Origin: Sedimentisphaerales bacterium
Lineage (GTDB): Bacteria; Planctomycetota; Phycisphaerae; Sedimentisphaerales; SM23-30
Assembly: GCA_016933395.1 (NCBI GenBank)
Contig: JAFGBA010000084.1
Location: 1-33,887 of the forward strand
DNA length: 33,887 nt
Direction of reading: 5' to 3'
The position numbers and the translations under genes are program-made. Position 1 is the stretch's first letter. Each line of letters starts with the position of its first letter. Of this stretch, positions 17,168-25,557 are shown piece after piece. The notes under the pieces are model-generated. The model worked only from the letters and a program-made list of their open reading frames with translations. It did not search any database and was not told where the DNA came from.

Positions 17168-18674
17168 ACCTATTCGTATAAAGTCGCGTTCATTCATCGT
17201 CCTGAATCTATTGGTGTTGGTTTTAGTTCTGGCTGTTCTAATCGGCGCCGGCGGGGGAACAAAACCAGACGAAATCGTACTGGACAAAACCCAGCCGCGC
17301 CCCGTCTCCGCGCCGCCTTCACCGCCGGAGGATGCCTTTGCCGTCTTTATTACCGGCAACTGGATGGGCCGGATGGAGCCTTGCGGCTGTTCCGATATGC
17401 AATTGGGCGGCATCGACCGCCGCACGCATTTACTCAAGGCCGTGCCCGATAACCGCCGCCTGCTTTTGGAAGCCGGCCCGGTGCTCGCCAAACAGAACCG
17501 TCAACAGCAGTTGAAGCTTGAGGCGTTTCTTTTCAGCCTTAAATACCTGGGCTATGACGCCGTTGGGCTGACGCCTTATGAAATTGATGTTACGCGTAAT
17601 CAGTTGAATATGGCCGCCGATAAGCGACCGCCGCTGGTTGTCACTAACATGGATGAATCCAACCGTCGGACTTATCGGGCAGTTGATGTAGTGAAAAAAA
17701 ATATGTGTGTCAACGGCCGAACGCTTGAAGCGGTTGTTCTGGCCGTAGCTCAGCCGGAAGAAAGTGGAATATCCGCCGCCATGCCCCTGGAGCCGCCTTT
17801 TGGCGCGATTGAGAAGATGGTTAAGGAATACGGTACGGAAGAAGATGGCCGACGCAAGCTGGTTATTGCCATGCTTTCCGCCTTTAACTCCGAGTTGACC
17901 GCCAAACTCAGCGAAATAAAAGAAGTGGATATTGTTGTCACGGTGGGCACGGCTGATGAGCCGGAATGGTGCAACGAAAAAACGCCGCAAGAACGTCCCA
18001 TGCTGGTCACAGCGGGAAAAATGGGCAAATACATACTGCGGCTGGATGTGCAGTTGCCCGAAGATAACGGCCCGAAGAAAATCACTTTTCACCGTGTTCC
18101 CGTCGAGGATGAATTTCGCCAAGATCCAAATATTGTAAAACTTCTCGATGATTATCAGTTTCAGGTCGAATTGGAGGACATGATAAACAATCCCCAGGCC
18201 AACCCTCGTTTGGCCTTGGATGATGACAATACTTTTGTCGGCAATGCGACCTGCGGTGTGCAGTGCCATGACCATGAGGATATTTTTGAGCGTTGGAGTG
18301 AATTCAAACATGCTAAAGCTATTGAGACGCTCGAAGAAGTGAATCGCCAGTTTGATCCCGAATGCGTCGTGTGCCATGTCATCGGCATGGAATACGAGGG
18401 CGGATATCAGTCGATGGAGAAGACACCCGATTTGGCCGATGTAGGCTGCGAAATGTGCCACGGCCCCGGTAAAAAACACTGCGATGAGCCGGAAGCGCCT
18501 TACAAAGTGCAGTTCACCACTTGCGAAAAGTGCCACGACCACGAAAACAGCCCCAACTTTGACATCCAGTGTGAGCAATATTTTGAAAAAATAAAGCACT
18601 GGGAAGGCGGCCTGAAGTACTGGCGCACACCTTGTCCAGGTGTCCAACGAGAACCCGAAAACCAATCAAAATAG
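17151..18674 (+). CDS. Membrane-anchored multiheme c-type cytochrome (cytochrome c554-like C-terminus) with UshA/metallophosphatase-like N-terminal domain
   Basis: 507 aa, GTG start; TM 'FIVLNLLVLVLVLAVLIGAG'; 'MEPCGCSDMQLGGIDRRTHLLKAV'; heme motifs CGVQCH (CX3CH), CVVCH, CEMCH, CEKCH. Confidence 0.8.
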   Translation: MKFVVKPIRIKSRSFIVLNLLVLVLVLAVLIGAGGGTKPDEIVLDKTQPRPVSAPPSPPEDAFAVFITGNWMGRMEPCGCSDMQLGGIDRRTHLLKAVPDNRRLLLEAGPVLAKQNRQQQLKLEAFLFSLKYLGYDAVGLTPYEIDVTRNQLNMAADKRPPLVVTNMDESNRRTYRAVDVVKKNMCVNGRTLEAVVLAVAQPEESGISAAMPLEPPFGAIEKMVKEYGTEEDGRRKLVIAMLSAFNSELTAKLSEIKEVDIVVTVGTADEPEWCNEKTPQERPMLVTAGKMGKYILRLDVQLPEDNGPKKITFHRVPVEDEFRQDPNIVKLLDDYQFQVELEDMINNPQANPRLALDDDNTFVGNATCGVQCHDHEDIFERWSEFKHAKAIETLEEVNRQFDPECVVCHVIGMEYEGGYQSMEKTPDLADVGCEMCHGPGKKHCDEPEAPYKVQFTTCEKCHDHENSPNFDIQCEQYFEKIKHWEGGLKYWRTPCPGVQREPENQSK

Positions 18675-18903
18675 TGGGGATTTAACTAAAAAATCAAAGG
18701 AGCCATGGATGGCGGATAAAACAGTAAAAGGCAATCGTCCGATAATTACAGCCTTTTTCGTTAACTTGCCGATAATAAAGGAAATAGATTCATGGGAACC
18801 GTACGGAATCAGGTGTGTCTAACTAGTGGAATCTGATTAAACAGGATATCGGGAGAAAAGGTCACGAGGCGACAAGCTGGATTATATGTAAGTCTTTGTT
18901 ATC

Positions 18904-19689
18904 ATGGAAGTTAAATTCGAAATCAAGACCCCTCAGCAGCTTCGTCGTCTTTGGTGTGTCGATGTGGCCCTGGGAGCCATAGCGGCAATCGTTTTGTTAT
19001 TGGCCATAGCCAGCGCCTTCGGGGCTTTTGTTCCACGTGGAACATTTTCCGAGGGCCGCGAGAAGCGAGGGGCCGACGAGGACGCAACTCTGGCGATGGC
19101 CGATTCCCCCTTAGTCACGGAGGCAAAGGCCTATACCGCAAGATGGCTTACACCGCCGCCGCCTCCGCCGCCACCAACAAAACCTACTACAAGACGGGAG
19201 CAAACTCCTCCACCACCTCCACCGAAACCAGTGATACCAGAGCCGGAACCAGTGACGCCGCCTCCACCGCAACCTCCGCCACCAAAAAAGGAGCCGCCTC
19301 CGCCACCGCCATCATTTTCGTTGGTGGCGACGATTGTGGCGGGGAATGGGTATGGCTGGGCATGGGTTCAAAAGCCCGGTAAGCCCGCTAGTGAATTGGT
19401 ATATACGGGAGATGATTTGGATGGTTATACGGTCACGAATATCGAAGAAGGCAAGATGACGGTGTACATCAAGGGGCAAGAAAAATGGCATGAATATAAC
19501 CTGGAAGTGCCCAAGCCGAAGCCGGGCGCTCCGGTAGTCGCATCCTCGCCTCCGCCAACCGTTGCCGGCAGGCCGACACCCGCACCCACACCCACACCGC
19601 CTGCGTCAAGACGGACGCCGCCTTCAAGACCGCCGATAACGAGGCCATCAAGGACAATACCCGATCGTCAACCTCAAAAGGAAAAGTAA
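18904..19689 (+). CDS. GspC/PilP-like type II secretion inner-membrane protein with proline-rich linker
   Basis: 261 aa; single TM 'VALGAIAAIVLLLAIASAFGAF', proline-rich linker, HR-like domain 'FSLVATIVAGNGYGWAWVQKPGKPASELVYTGDDLDGYTVTNIEEGKMTVYIKGQEKWHEYNLE'; first gene of a C-D-E-F order. Confidence 0.7.
   Translation: MEVKFEIKTPQQLRRLWCVDVALGAIAAIVLLLAIASAFGAFVPRGTFSEGREKRGADEDATLAMADSPLVTEAKAYTARWLTPPPPPPPPTKPTTRREQTPPPPPPKPVIPEPEPVTPPPPQPPPPKKEPPPPPPSFSLVATIVAGNGYGWAWVQKPGKPASELVYTGDDLDGYTVTNIEEGKMTVYIKGQEKWHEYNLEVPKPKPGAPVVASSPPPTVAGRPTPAPTPTPPASRRTPPSRPPITRPSRTIPDRQPQKEK
19029..19044. other. Candidate parS (ParB/Spo0J binding) site, perfect 16-bp palindrome
   Basis: TGTTCCACGTGGAACA is its own reverse complement and fits the bacterial parS consensus TGTTYCACGTGRAACA at every position. 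Confidence 0.8.
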
Positions 19690-19764
19690 AATTGATTATG
19701 GTTCCGGCTTATATGGAAAAGAGGCAGAATAAGAGAACGCGGGCAATAAATACAGCACCGTGTA

Positions 19765-20268
19765 TTACGGGAGCAGCAGACACCATTGATATTTAGAGGA
19801 ACAACGCAGGAATTTGAAGCGAAAAGTAGCGGTTTCCAAGGGGCCGCCGGGGCGACGGCGATAGCTGACGGGAATCGCCGTCCAGGTAATTTGTCTATCT
19901 TCACTGAATCGAAGTGTTATGAATTGGGCGTTCCATTTTTCGATGACGGTAGTTCCGATGGCGTTACCGAGAAAAATTTCCGCAACGTAGCGGCCGGTGC
20001 GGTCATCGTCAGGGAGCAAAAACCCCCGAAGTGTCCGATAGTCTCGAAGGGAAAGGGCCAGCAGGACGTTATCCGTGAGGTTTCTTACGGTGAGGACATC
20101 GTCGGCCTGGCGGGAGGAAAGCCGGTCGGGCGAGAGGATGGCGGGTTTCCGGGATTCAGTGCAGCCGGTTATGGCCCAAAAGAGGGGGCATATTACGATA
20201 AGAATCGCAAAAAGCGATAAATATTTTATGGAGCATTTGAGCAAATGAGCCAGCATGCAAAGTATCAT
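19765..20268 (-). CDS. Hypothetical lipoprotein, antisense within the secretion operon
   Basis: 167 aa; hydrophobic N-terminus 'IKYLSLFAILIVICPLFWAITGC' (lipobox-like, C about residue 36) and a credible soluble domain; the competing + strand ORF 19786-20220 is low in protein-like features. Confidence 0.5.
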   Translation of the reverse strand: MILCMLAHLLKCSIKYLSLFAILIVICPLFWAITGCTESRKPAILSPDRLSSRQADDVLTVRNLTDNVLLALSLRDYRTLRGFLLPDDDRTGRYVAEIFLGNAIGTTVIEKWNAQFITLRFSEDRQITWTAIPVSYRRRPGGPLETATFRFKFLRCSSKYQWCLLLP

Positions 20269-20325
20269 AAGAGCACGACGGTGGAGTCCGCAAGGATTTG
20301 TTGGGCGAGTGGAATGATTTTTTCG

Positions 20326-23300
20326 ATGGAGCGCAGCCGCCGGGTGATGGGGTGGTTGTGCGGATTGATGGCGGTTGTGCTATGTACGGGGATAGTGAAA
20401 GCTCAAGAAAACGTTGGGCCGGAGCCGCCCGCGACTGATTCGCCGGCAACCGAGCAACAGGAAGCACCTGTGGAAGAGCCGGCCGCTTCTGTTGATCAGG
20501 ATCGCATAGCGGAGATCGTGGAAGAACTGGCGGCGGAAACGGGTAAGGAAAATCCCGATAAGGCCAAAATCGAAGCCTTGCAGAAGGAGTTAGATAGTCT
20601 GTTGGAGAAACAGGTGTTAGCAGAGGCTGAACTGCCGGAAGAGCCGGTGGTTTCAAAAGAACAGGCGGCTTTGGAAAACCGTTTGTTTGCTTTGATGGCG
20701 GAGTGGGGTGAAGAAAGTGCAAAAGATCCGGAAAGCGAAAAAACCAAGGCGTTAACAAAAGAAATAGAAGAAATCAGCAAGCAGATAGAGGCTTTGGTTA
20801 TGGCCGAAGCTTCGAAAGAGACTCCGGAGGTCGTTACACCTCCCGTAAAGGAAGAGCCGGTTCGTTCTGCGCCAAGTCGGACGCCTCCGTTTTCAGGGCC
20901 ACAGGCCCCGCCACCGCCGTCACCCGGCGTGCAGCCTGTAGAACCAGAAACGAAGGAACCGGCAACCGAGCCGAAAGAAACAGAAAAATCCGAAAAGCCG
21001 GAGATAAAGACCGCCGCGCCGCCCGGGCCGGATGATGTGATAAAGTTGACGCTGCGGGATAATATGATCGATATCAATTATTTGCTGGAACTCATTGGCA
21101 AGGAAATGGGTTTTATCTTCCTGTACGATGCGATTCCGCCCGCCACGAATGTCAGGATACAGCAATATGGCGACCTTCACCGGAGGGATTTGCTGCCGTT
21201 ATTGGAATCGCTGCTGCGATTCAACGGATTTAGCATGGTGCGGGAGGATCCGTTTATTCGTATTGTGCAAATTGGTCAAGCGGTCAAAACAACGGAAATT
21301 AAAATAGATTATGGCGGTGAAGAGAAGTCGCTGGAACCGGGCGATATGGTAGTGGTGCAGATTTTTGAATTGCAGCATGTTCCTCTGTCTCAGATACAAA
21401 ATATATTAGCGAATTTTACCACGGCCCAGGGGGTTATTCTGCCGGTTCCCACGAATCCGAATATGATGATTATCACGGAATACGCCAGGCGGATGCCGCG
21501 ATTGCTGGAATTGATTGATTTACTGGATCAGCCCGGACCGCCGCGTCGGCTGGAAGTAACCGAGGTGACGTATATTGTAGCGGCGGACGCCGCAACGCAG
21601 TTACAAAATCTGATCCGAGATTTGGGCGAATACACCGCAACTGTATCCAAAGCACCGGTGCCGAGTCGTCGGCAAATCGGCCGGCCAACCACACGTACCG
21701 GACCACGTCCGCCGACACCGCAACCACAGCCTGAGCAGGCGCAGGTGACGCCGGAGGCTGCCGGGCCAGTTATACATGTGGATGAACGGACGAATCGATT
21801 GTTTATCATCGGCACCGATGAACAAATTGAGCAAACCAAGCAATTGCTGACGTTGTTGGATGTCAAGGTGAAGGATCCGGTACTCATACGAGCGTTTGTG
21901 ATGAAGGAAGTAATGCCCAGTGATATCGGTCAGCAAATTATATCTTTGTTGGAAGCCATCGGCGAGGATGAGGAAGATCAGGTTATTCCGACATCCGAAG
22001 AAAAACCGTTGCCACAACCACAACGAACGCCGCGACCCGTCGGACGAAATCGTACAACGCAAACGCAACGATCCCTGATGCAGGCGGGAGAAGGCGGACC
22101 GTTTTTGCTGGGTGATGACCGCACCAATCGTTTGATTGTGGTGGGAAAAGAGTCGCAGATTGAAAAGATACAGGAATTGCTGGAATTGCTGGATGTGCCG
22201 GCGGCGATGATAACCGGGGCACACATTGTTGTTTATACTTTAAAGAACGTCGAAGCGGCTGAGGCGGAGGATATTCTCAACGCCCTGGAAGTTACGCGTT
22301 CCACCGAACGGCCCAACGCCCGCGAACGCGCACGTGGAATAGGACGGCCCGGTCAGCCGACAACGGGATCGGTGAGCGGACAGGTAATGACGGGTGAGGT
22401 GCAGGGGTTGCCGACCGAGGAGGATTTCGAAGTCAAGACGGCCATTCAGGAATCGACCAATCGGTTGTTCGTATTGGCGACCAACAAGCAGCATGAACAA
22501 ATCGCCAATATCATTGAGAAGGTCGATATGGAGCCGCCCGATGATATGGGGGCGATTCAGGTGTATTTTCTGGAAAATCGCGATCCGGAAGAGGTGGCGA
22601 GTATGCTGGAATCACTGCTGGAGTCGGAACAGCGGGATGATAAAGGACAGGTTAATGTGCCGGGCAAGGAAGGGGCCCCGATTGTGGTATCCCTGCCGGA
22701 GATATACGCGGTGGCGGTGCGGGCGTCGGCCAAACAGCATGATAATATCCGCCGACTGGTGGAGATTCTGGACAAGCGTCTGCCGCAGGTGCTGGTGGAG
22801 GCGATTCTGGTGCAGGTGAATGCTGATGATGCGCTGGATTTAGGCGTGAGTTTACAAAATGCTTATGACACCAAGGCCGCGCGTTCCTCCACGCGCATGA
22901 TATCAGGACTGTCACCGTTCGGTGTGGCCGGCTCCACCCTAAGCGTTCCCGGGGCGACCGGTGTGGTTGGGGGCAGTGGCGCAACGCTGGCGTTTTATAC
23001 CGATGATTTGGTTTATGCATCCGTCGAGGCTTTAGAGACCGATGGCAAAGGCAAAGTGGTGTCGATGCCGCGAATTCTTGTTAATGATAACGAGGAAGGA
23101 AAGATCGACTCAAAACGTGAGGAACCAACAACCAAGACAACCGTACCGGCGGGATCGGATACGCCGATTATTGAGTTCGCCGGGTATGAAGACGCGGGCA
23201 CAACGTTAACCATTACTCCCCATATCAGTGAAGGGGATTTTCTCAAATTGGAAATCACACTGAGCGTAAACAGTTTTTTGGGTGAAAGTTCCGGTAGCGT

Positions 23301-23685
23301 CCCGCCGCCAAAATCAACAAATGAAATATCGACCATGGTGACAGTCCCCAACAATACGACCATCGTTCTGGGCGGTTTGACTACGGAAACGACGGGCACG
23401 ACCGTGAACAAGATTCCTTTATTGGGTGATATTCCATTTGCGGGGGCGCTGTTCCGCAATGTAAGTTATTCGCAAAACAAGAACGTGCTTTATGTATTTG
23501 TAAAGGCGAACATTATTCGCAGCGACAAAGGCGGTGAGACATCGTTCGAGGATTTGGACATATTATCGGAAAAACATCGGGAGAAACTCCGTAAACTGGA
23601 AAAAGGGTATGAGAATTTGCCGATTATTCCAGGCATACCGGCGGACAAAAAGGAGGATCGCAGCGTACTGGATGAAGATTATTAA
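20326..23685 (+). CDS. gspD: Type II secretion system secretin (GspD-like), extended periplasmic repeats
   Basis: ORF opens at 20245; likely start 20326 (MERSRRVMGWLCGLMAVVLCTGIVKAQ signal peptide). Secretin core 'VLVEAILVQVNADDALDLGVSLQ', 'TLTITPHISEGDFLKLEI', 'TTIVLGGLTTETTGTTVNKIPLLGDIPFAGALFRN'. Confidence 0.95.
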   Translation: MERSRRVMGWLCGLMAVVLCTGIVKAQENVGPEPPATDSPATEQQEAPVEEPAASVDQDRIAEIVEELAAETGKENPDKAKIEALQKELDSLLEKQVLAEAELPEEPVVSKEQAALENRLFALMAEWGEESAKDPESEKTKALTKEIEEISKQIEALVMAEASKETPEVVTPPVKEEPVRSAPSRTPPFSGPQAPPPPSPGVQPVEPETKEPATEPKETEKSEKPEIKTAAPPGPDDVIKLTLRDNMIDINYLLELIGKEMGFIFLYDAIPPATNVRIQQYGDLHRRDLLPLLESLLRFNGFSMVREDPFIRIVQIGQAVKTTEIKIDYGGEEKSLEPGDMVVVQIFELQHVPLSQIQNILANFTTAQGVILPVPTNPNMMIITEYARRMPRLLELIDLLDQPGPPRRLEVTEVTYIVAADAATQLQNLIRDLGEYTATVSKAPVPSRRQIGRPTTRTGPRPPTPQPQPEQAQVTPEAAGPVIHVDERTNRLFIIGTDEQIEQTKQLLTLLDVKVKDPVLIRAFVMKEVMPSDIGQQIISLLEAIGEDEEDQVIPTSEEKPLPQPQRTPRPVGRNRTTQTQRSLMQAGEGGPFLLGDDRTNRLIVVGKESQIEKIQELLELLDVPAAMITGAHIVVYTLKNVEAAEAEDILNALEVTRSTERPNARERARGIGRPGQPTTGSVSGQVMTGEVQGLPTEEDFEVKTAIQESTNRLFVLATNKQHEQIANIIEKVDMEPPDDMGAIQVYFLENRDPEEVASMLESLLESEQRDDKGQVNVPGKEGAPIVVSLPEIYAVAVRASAKQHDNIRRLVEILDKRLPQVLVEAILVQVNADDALDLGVSLQNAYDTKAARSSTRMISGLSPFGVAGSTLSVPGATGVVGGSGATLAFYTDDLVYASVEALETDGKGKVVSMPRILVNDNEEGKIDSKREEPTTKTTVPAGSDTPIIEFAGYEDAGTTLTITPHISEGDFLKLEITLSVNSFLGESSGSVPPPKSTNEISTMVTVPNNTTIVLGGLTTETTGTTVNKIPLLGDIPFAGALFRNVSYSQNKNVLYVFVKANIIRSDKGGETSFEDLDILSEKHREKLRKLEKGYENLPIIPGIPADKKEDRSVLDEDY

Positions 23686-23799
23686 AGAGAATAGAATACT
23701 GAATGCATCCGGCTTCGTCTTTGACTACGCCGAGACAGGGAAGCCGGAATAAAACACCGGAATCCGGCATTCGCGGATTGATAACGTGATGAGTGATTG

Positions 23800-25491
23800 A
23801 TGAAAGAGAAATTATTGGAGATAGCGCGGCGGACGAAGGTAGTCGATGAAATCGCCTTAAAGGAATTTCTCGACCGGCAGGTGGAAGATGTGCGCCTGGA
23901 TCAGGCGCTATTAAGCAAAAGTCTGTTTTCGGAAGAACAGGTGCTCAAACTTTTTGCGGCATACCTGGATGTGCCCTTTGTAGAGCAAATAAAAGTGGAT
24001 GCGGTGCCGGAGGACTTCATCGCGAAGATTCCTGCATCGTATGCACAGCATCACAGCCTAATCGCCACGACGGCGGAGAACGGCTGCATCACGGTGGCGA
24101 CCAGCCAGCCGTTGAGCATGTACCCATTGGATAACGTAGGCAAGATGCTGGGACGGGCGGTCAAGCCGGCGCTGGCGTGCCGGGCGGCGATTACGGACGC
24201 CATTAACGCCGCCTATGAACAACGTGTTGCCGTATTGGAGGAAGTGGCCGAGGAAATGGATGCACAGAACCTCGAAGGGTTGATCGGGGATGTGGCCAGT
24301 TCCGAGGATCTACTCGACGTGGTGAATCGCCCGCCGGTAATTCGGCTGGTGAATGATATTTTATTCCGTGCTTTGCAACTAAGGGCCAGTGATGTGCATG
24401 TGCATCCGTTCGAGGAAAAAGTCGTGGTGCGTTACCGCATCGACGGATTGCTCTATGACATGCTGTCACTGGACCAGCGGGTATTGCCGGTGGTGGTGTC
24501 GCGCATCAAGGTGATGGCGGGGATGGATATTGCGGAGCGGCGCATGCCGCAGGATGGACGCTGCAGCGTGCGTATCGGGCCTCGGGAAGTTGACTTGCGC
24601 GTTAGTACGGTGCCGACGGCTTACGGGGAGCGGACGGTGTTGCGTTTATTGGATAAGAGCACGGGAATTTATACGCTCAATGATCTGGGCATGAGCGATC
24701 TTGATCTCAAGCGGGTGGATAGCCAGTTGCACCGGCCGCACGGGGTGTTTTTCGTAACGGGGCCGACGGGCAGCGGCAAGACAACGACACTGTACGCCTT
24801 TTTGAAGCGGATTAATTCGGCGGAAAAGAACGTTATCACCATCGAAGATCCGATCGAGTATCAACTCGAAGGCATCAGTCAGATTCAAGTGGCGCATCGC
24901 AAGGGGATGACGTTCGTAACGGCGTTGCGGCACGTGTTGCGACAGGATCCGGACGTCATCATGGTCGGCGAAGTGCGAGACAACGAAACGGCCCGAATGG
25001 TGATTCAATCATCGCTGACGGGTCATTTGGTGTTTAGTACGGTGCATACCAATGACGCCGCGGGCGCCATTACGCGCATGCTGGACCTGGGAGTGGAACC
25101 GTATTTAGTGGCGTCATCAGTGATCGGTGTGCTGGCTCAGCGGTTGGTGCGGCGGTTGTGCCCGGAATGCAAGGAATGCGTGCCGGCGGATTCGGCGAAA
25201 TTGCAGGAAATGGATATCCAGCATCGCGGTATGGAAACAATTTACATTCCCAAAGGGTGCGATAAATGTTTCAATACGGGCTATCGCGGCCGGACGGGTA
25301 TTTATGAATTCATGGTGGTGGATGATCGTGTGCGGCAGTGCATTTATCAACGGGAGACGGCCGGCGCCATCAAAAAAGTCGCCCTGGAGGCGGGGATGAC
25401 CACCCTGCGTATGGATGGAATGATTAAAGTGGAGCAGGGGCAAACAAGTCTGGAGGAGGTGCTGCGCGTGGCGCAGACGGATGAGAATTGA
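23800..25491 (+). CDS. gspE: Type II secretion assembly ATPase GspE
   Basis: ATG 23800; Walker A 'GPTGSGKTTTLY', 'ITIEDPIEYQL', 'LRQDPDVIMVGEVRDNETA', 'HLVFSTVHTNDAAGAITRM', tetracysteine 'CPECKEC...CDKC'. Confidence 0.97.
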   Translation: MKEKLLEIARRTKVVDEIALKEFLDRQVEDVRLDQALLSKSLFSEEQVLKLFAAYLDVPFVEQIKVDAVPEDFIAKIPASYAQHHSLIATTAENGCITVATSQPLSMYPLDNVGKMLGRAVKPALACRAAITDAINAAYEQRVAVLEEVAEEMDAQNLEGLIGDVASSEDLLDVVNRPPVIRLVNDILFRALQLRASDVHVHPFEEKVVVRYRIDGLLYDMLSLDQRVLPVVVSRIKVMAGMDIAERRMPQDGRCSVRIGPREVDLRVSTVPTAYGERTVLRLLDKSTGIYTLNDLGMSDLDLKRVDSQLHRPHGVFFVTGPTGSGKTTTLYAFLKRINSAEKNVITIEDPIEYQLEGISQIQVAHRKGMTFVTALRHVLRQDPDVIMVGEVRDNETARMVIQSSLTGHLVFSTVHTNDAAGAITRMLDLGVEPYLVASSVIGVLAQRLVRRLCPECKECVPADSAKLQEMDIQHRGMETIYIPKGCDKCFNTGYRGRTGIYEFMVVDDRVRQCIYQRETAGAIKKVALEAGMTTLRMDGMIKVEQGQTSLEEVLRVAQTDEN

Positions 25492-25557
25492 AGAAAAAGA
25501 CAAAGAATTCAGGAGCCGGAATAAGAAATAAAACTCAGAGTACTCAATTGATAATTT

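Noticed and set aside
17430-18665. 411-aa minus-strand ORF opposite the cytochrome gene
   Set aside because: Fully antisense to a convincing heme-motif protein; composition looks like a codon-structure artefact with no recognisable domain.
18640-18822. 60-aa ORF running from within the cytochrome 3' end
   Set aside because: The first part overlaps the cytochrome CDS; only the internal 37-aa frame with its own SD is worth keeping as a weak candidate.
19150-19320. Imperfect CCGCCGCCT/CCACCACCT-type repeats as a possible tandem-repeat locus
   Set aside because: Explained by the proline-rich linker of the GspC-like protein.
19786-20220. 144-aa plus-strand ORF between gspC-like and gspD
   Set aside because: No convincing start context or domain; the overlapping minus-strand ORF has a leader and lipobox and is more protein-like.
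22324-22340. Possible second parS: gcgCACGTGGAATA in gspD
   Set aside because: Only the right half matches; the left half is unrelated, so it is not a palindromic site.
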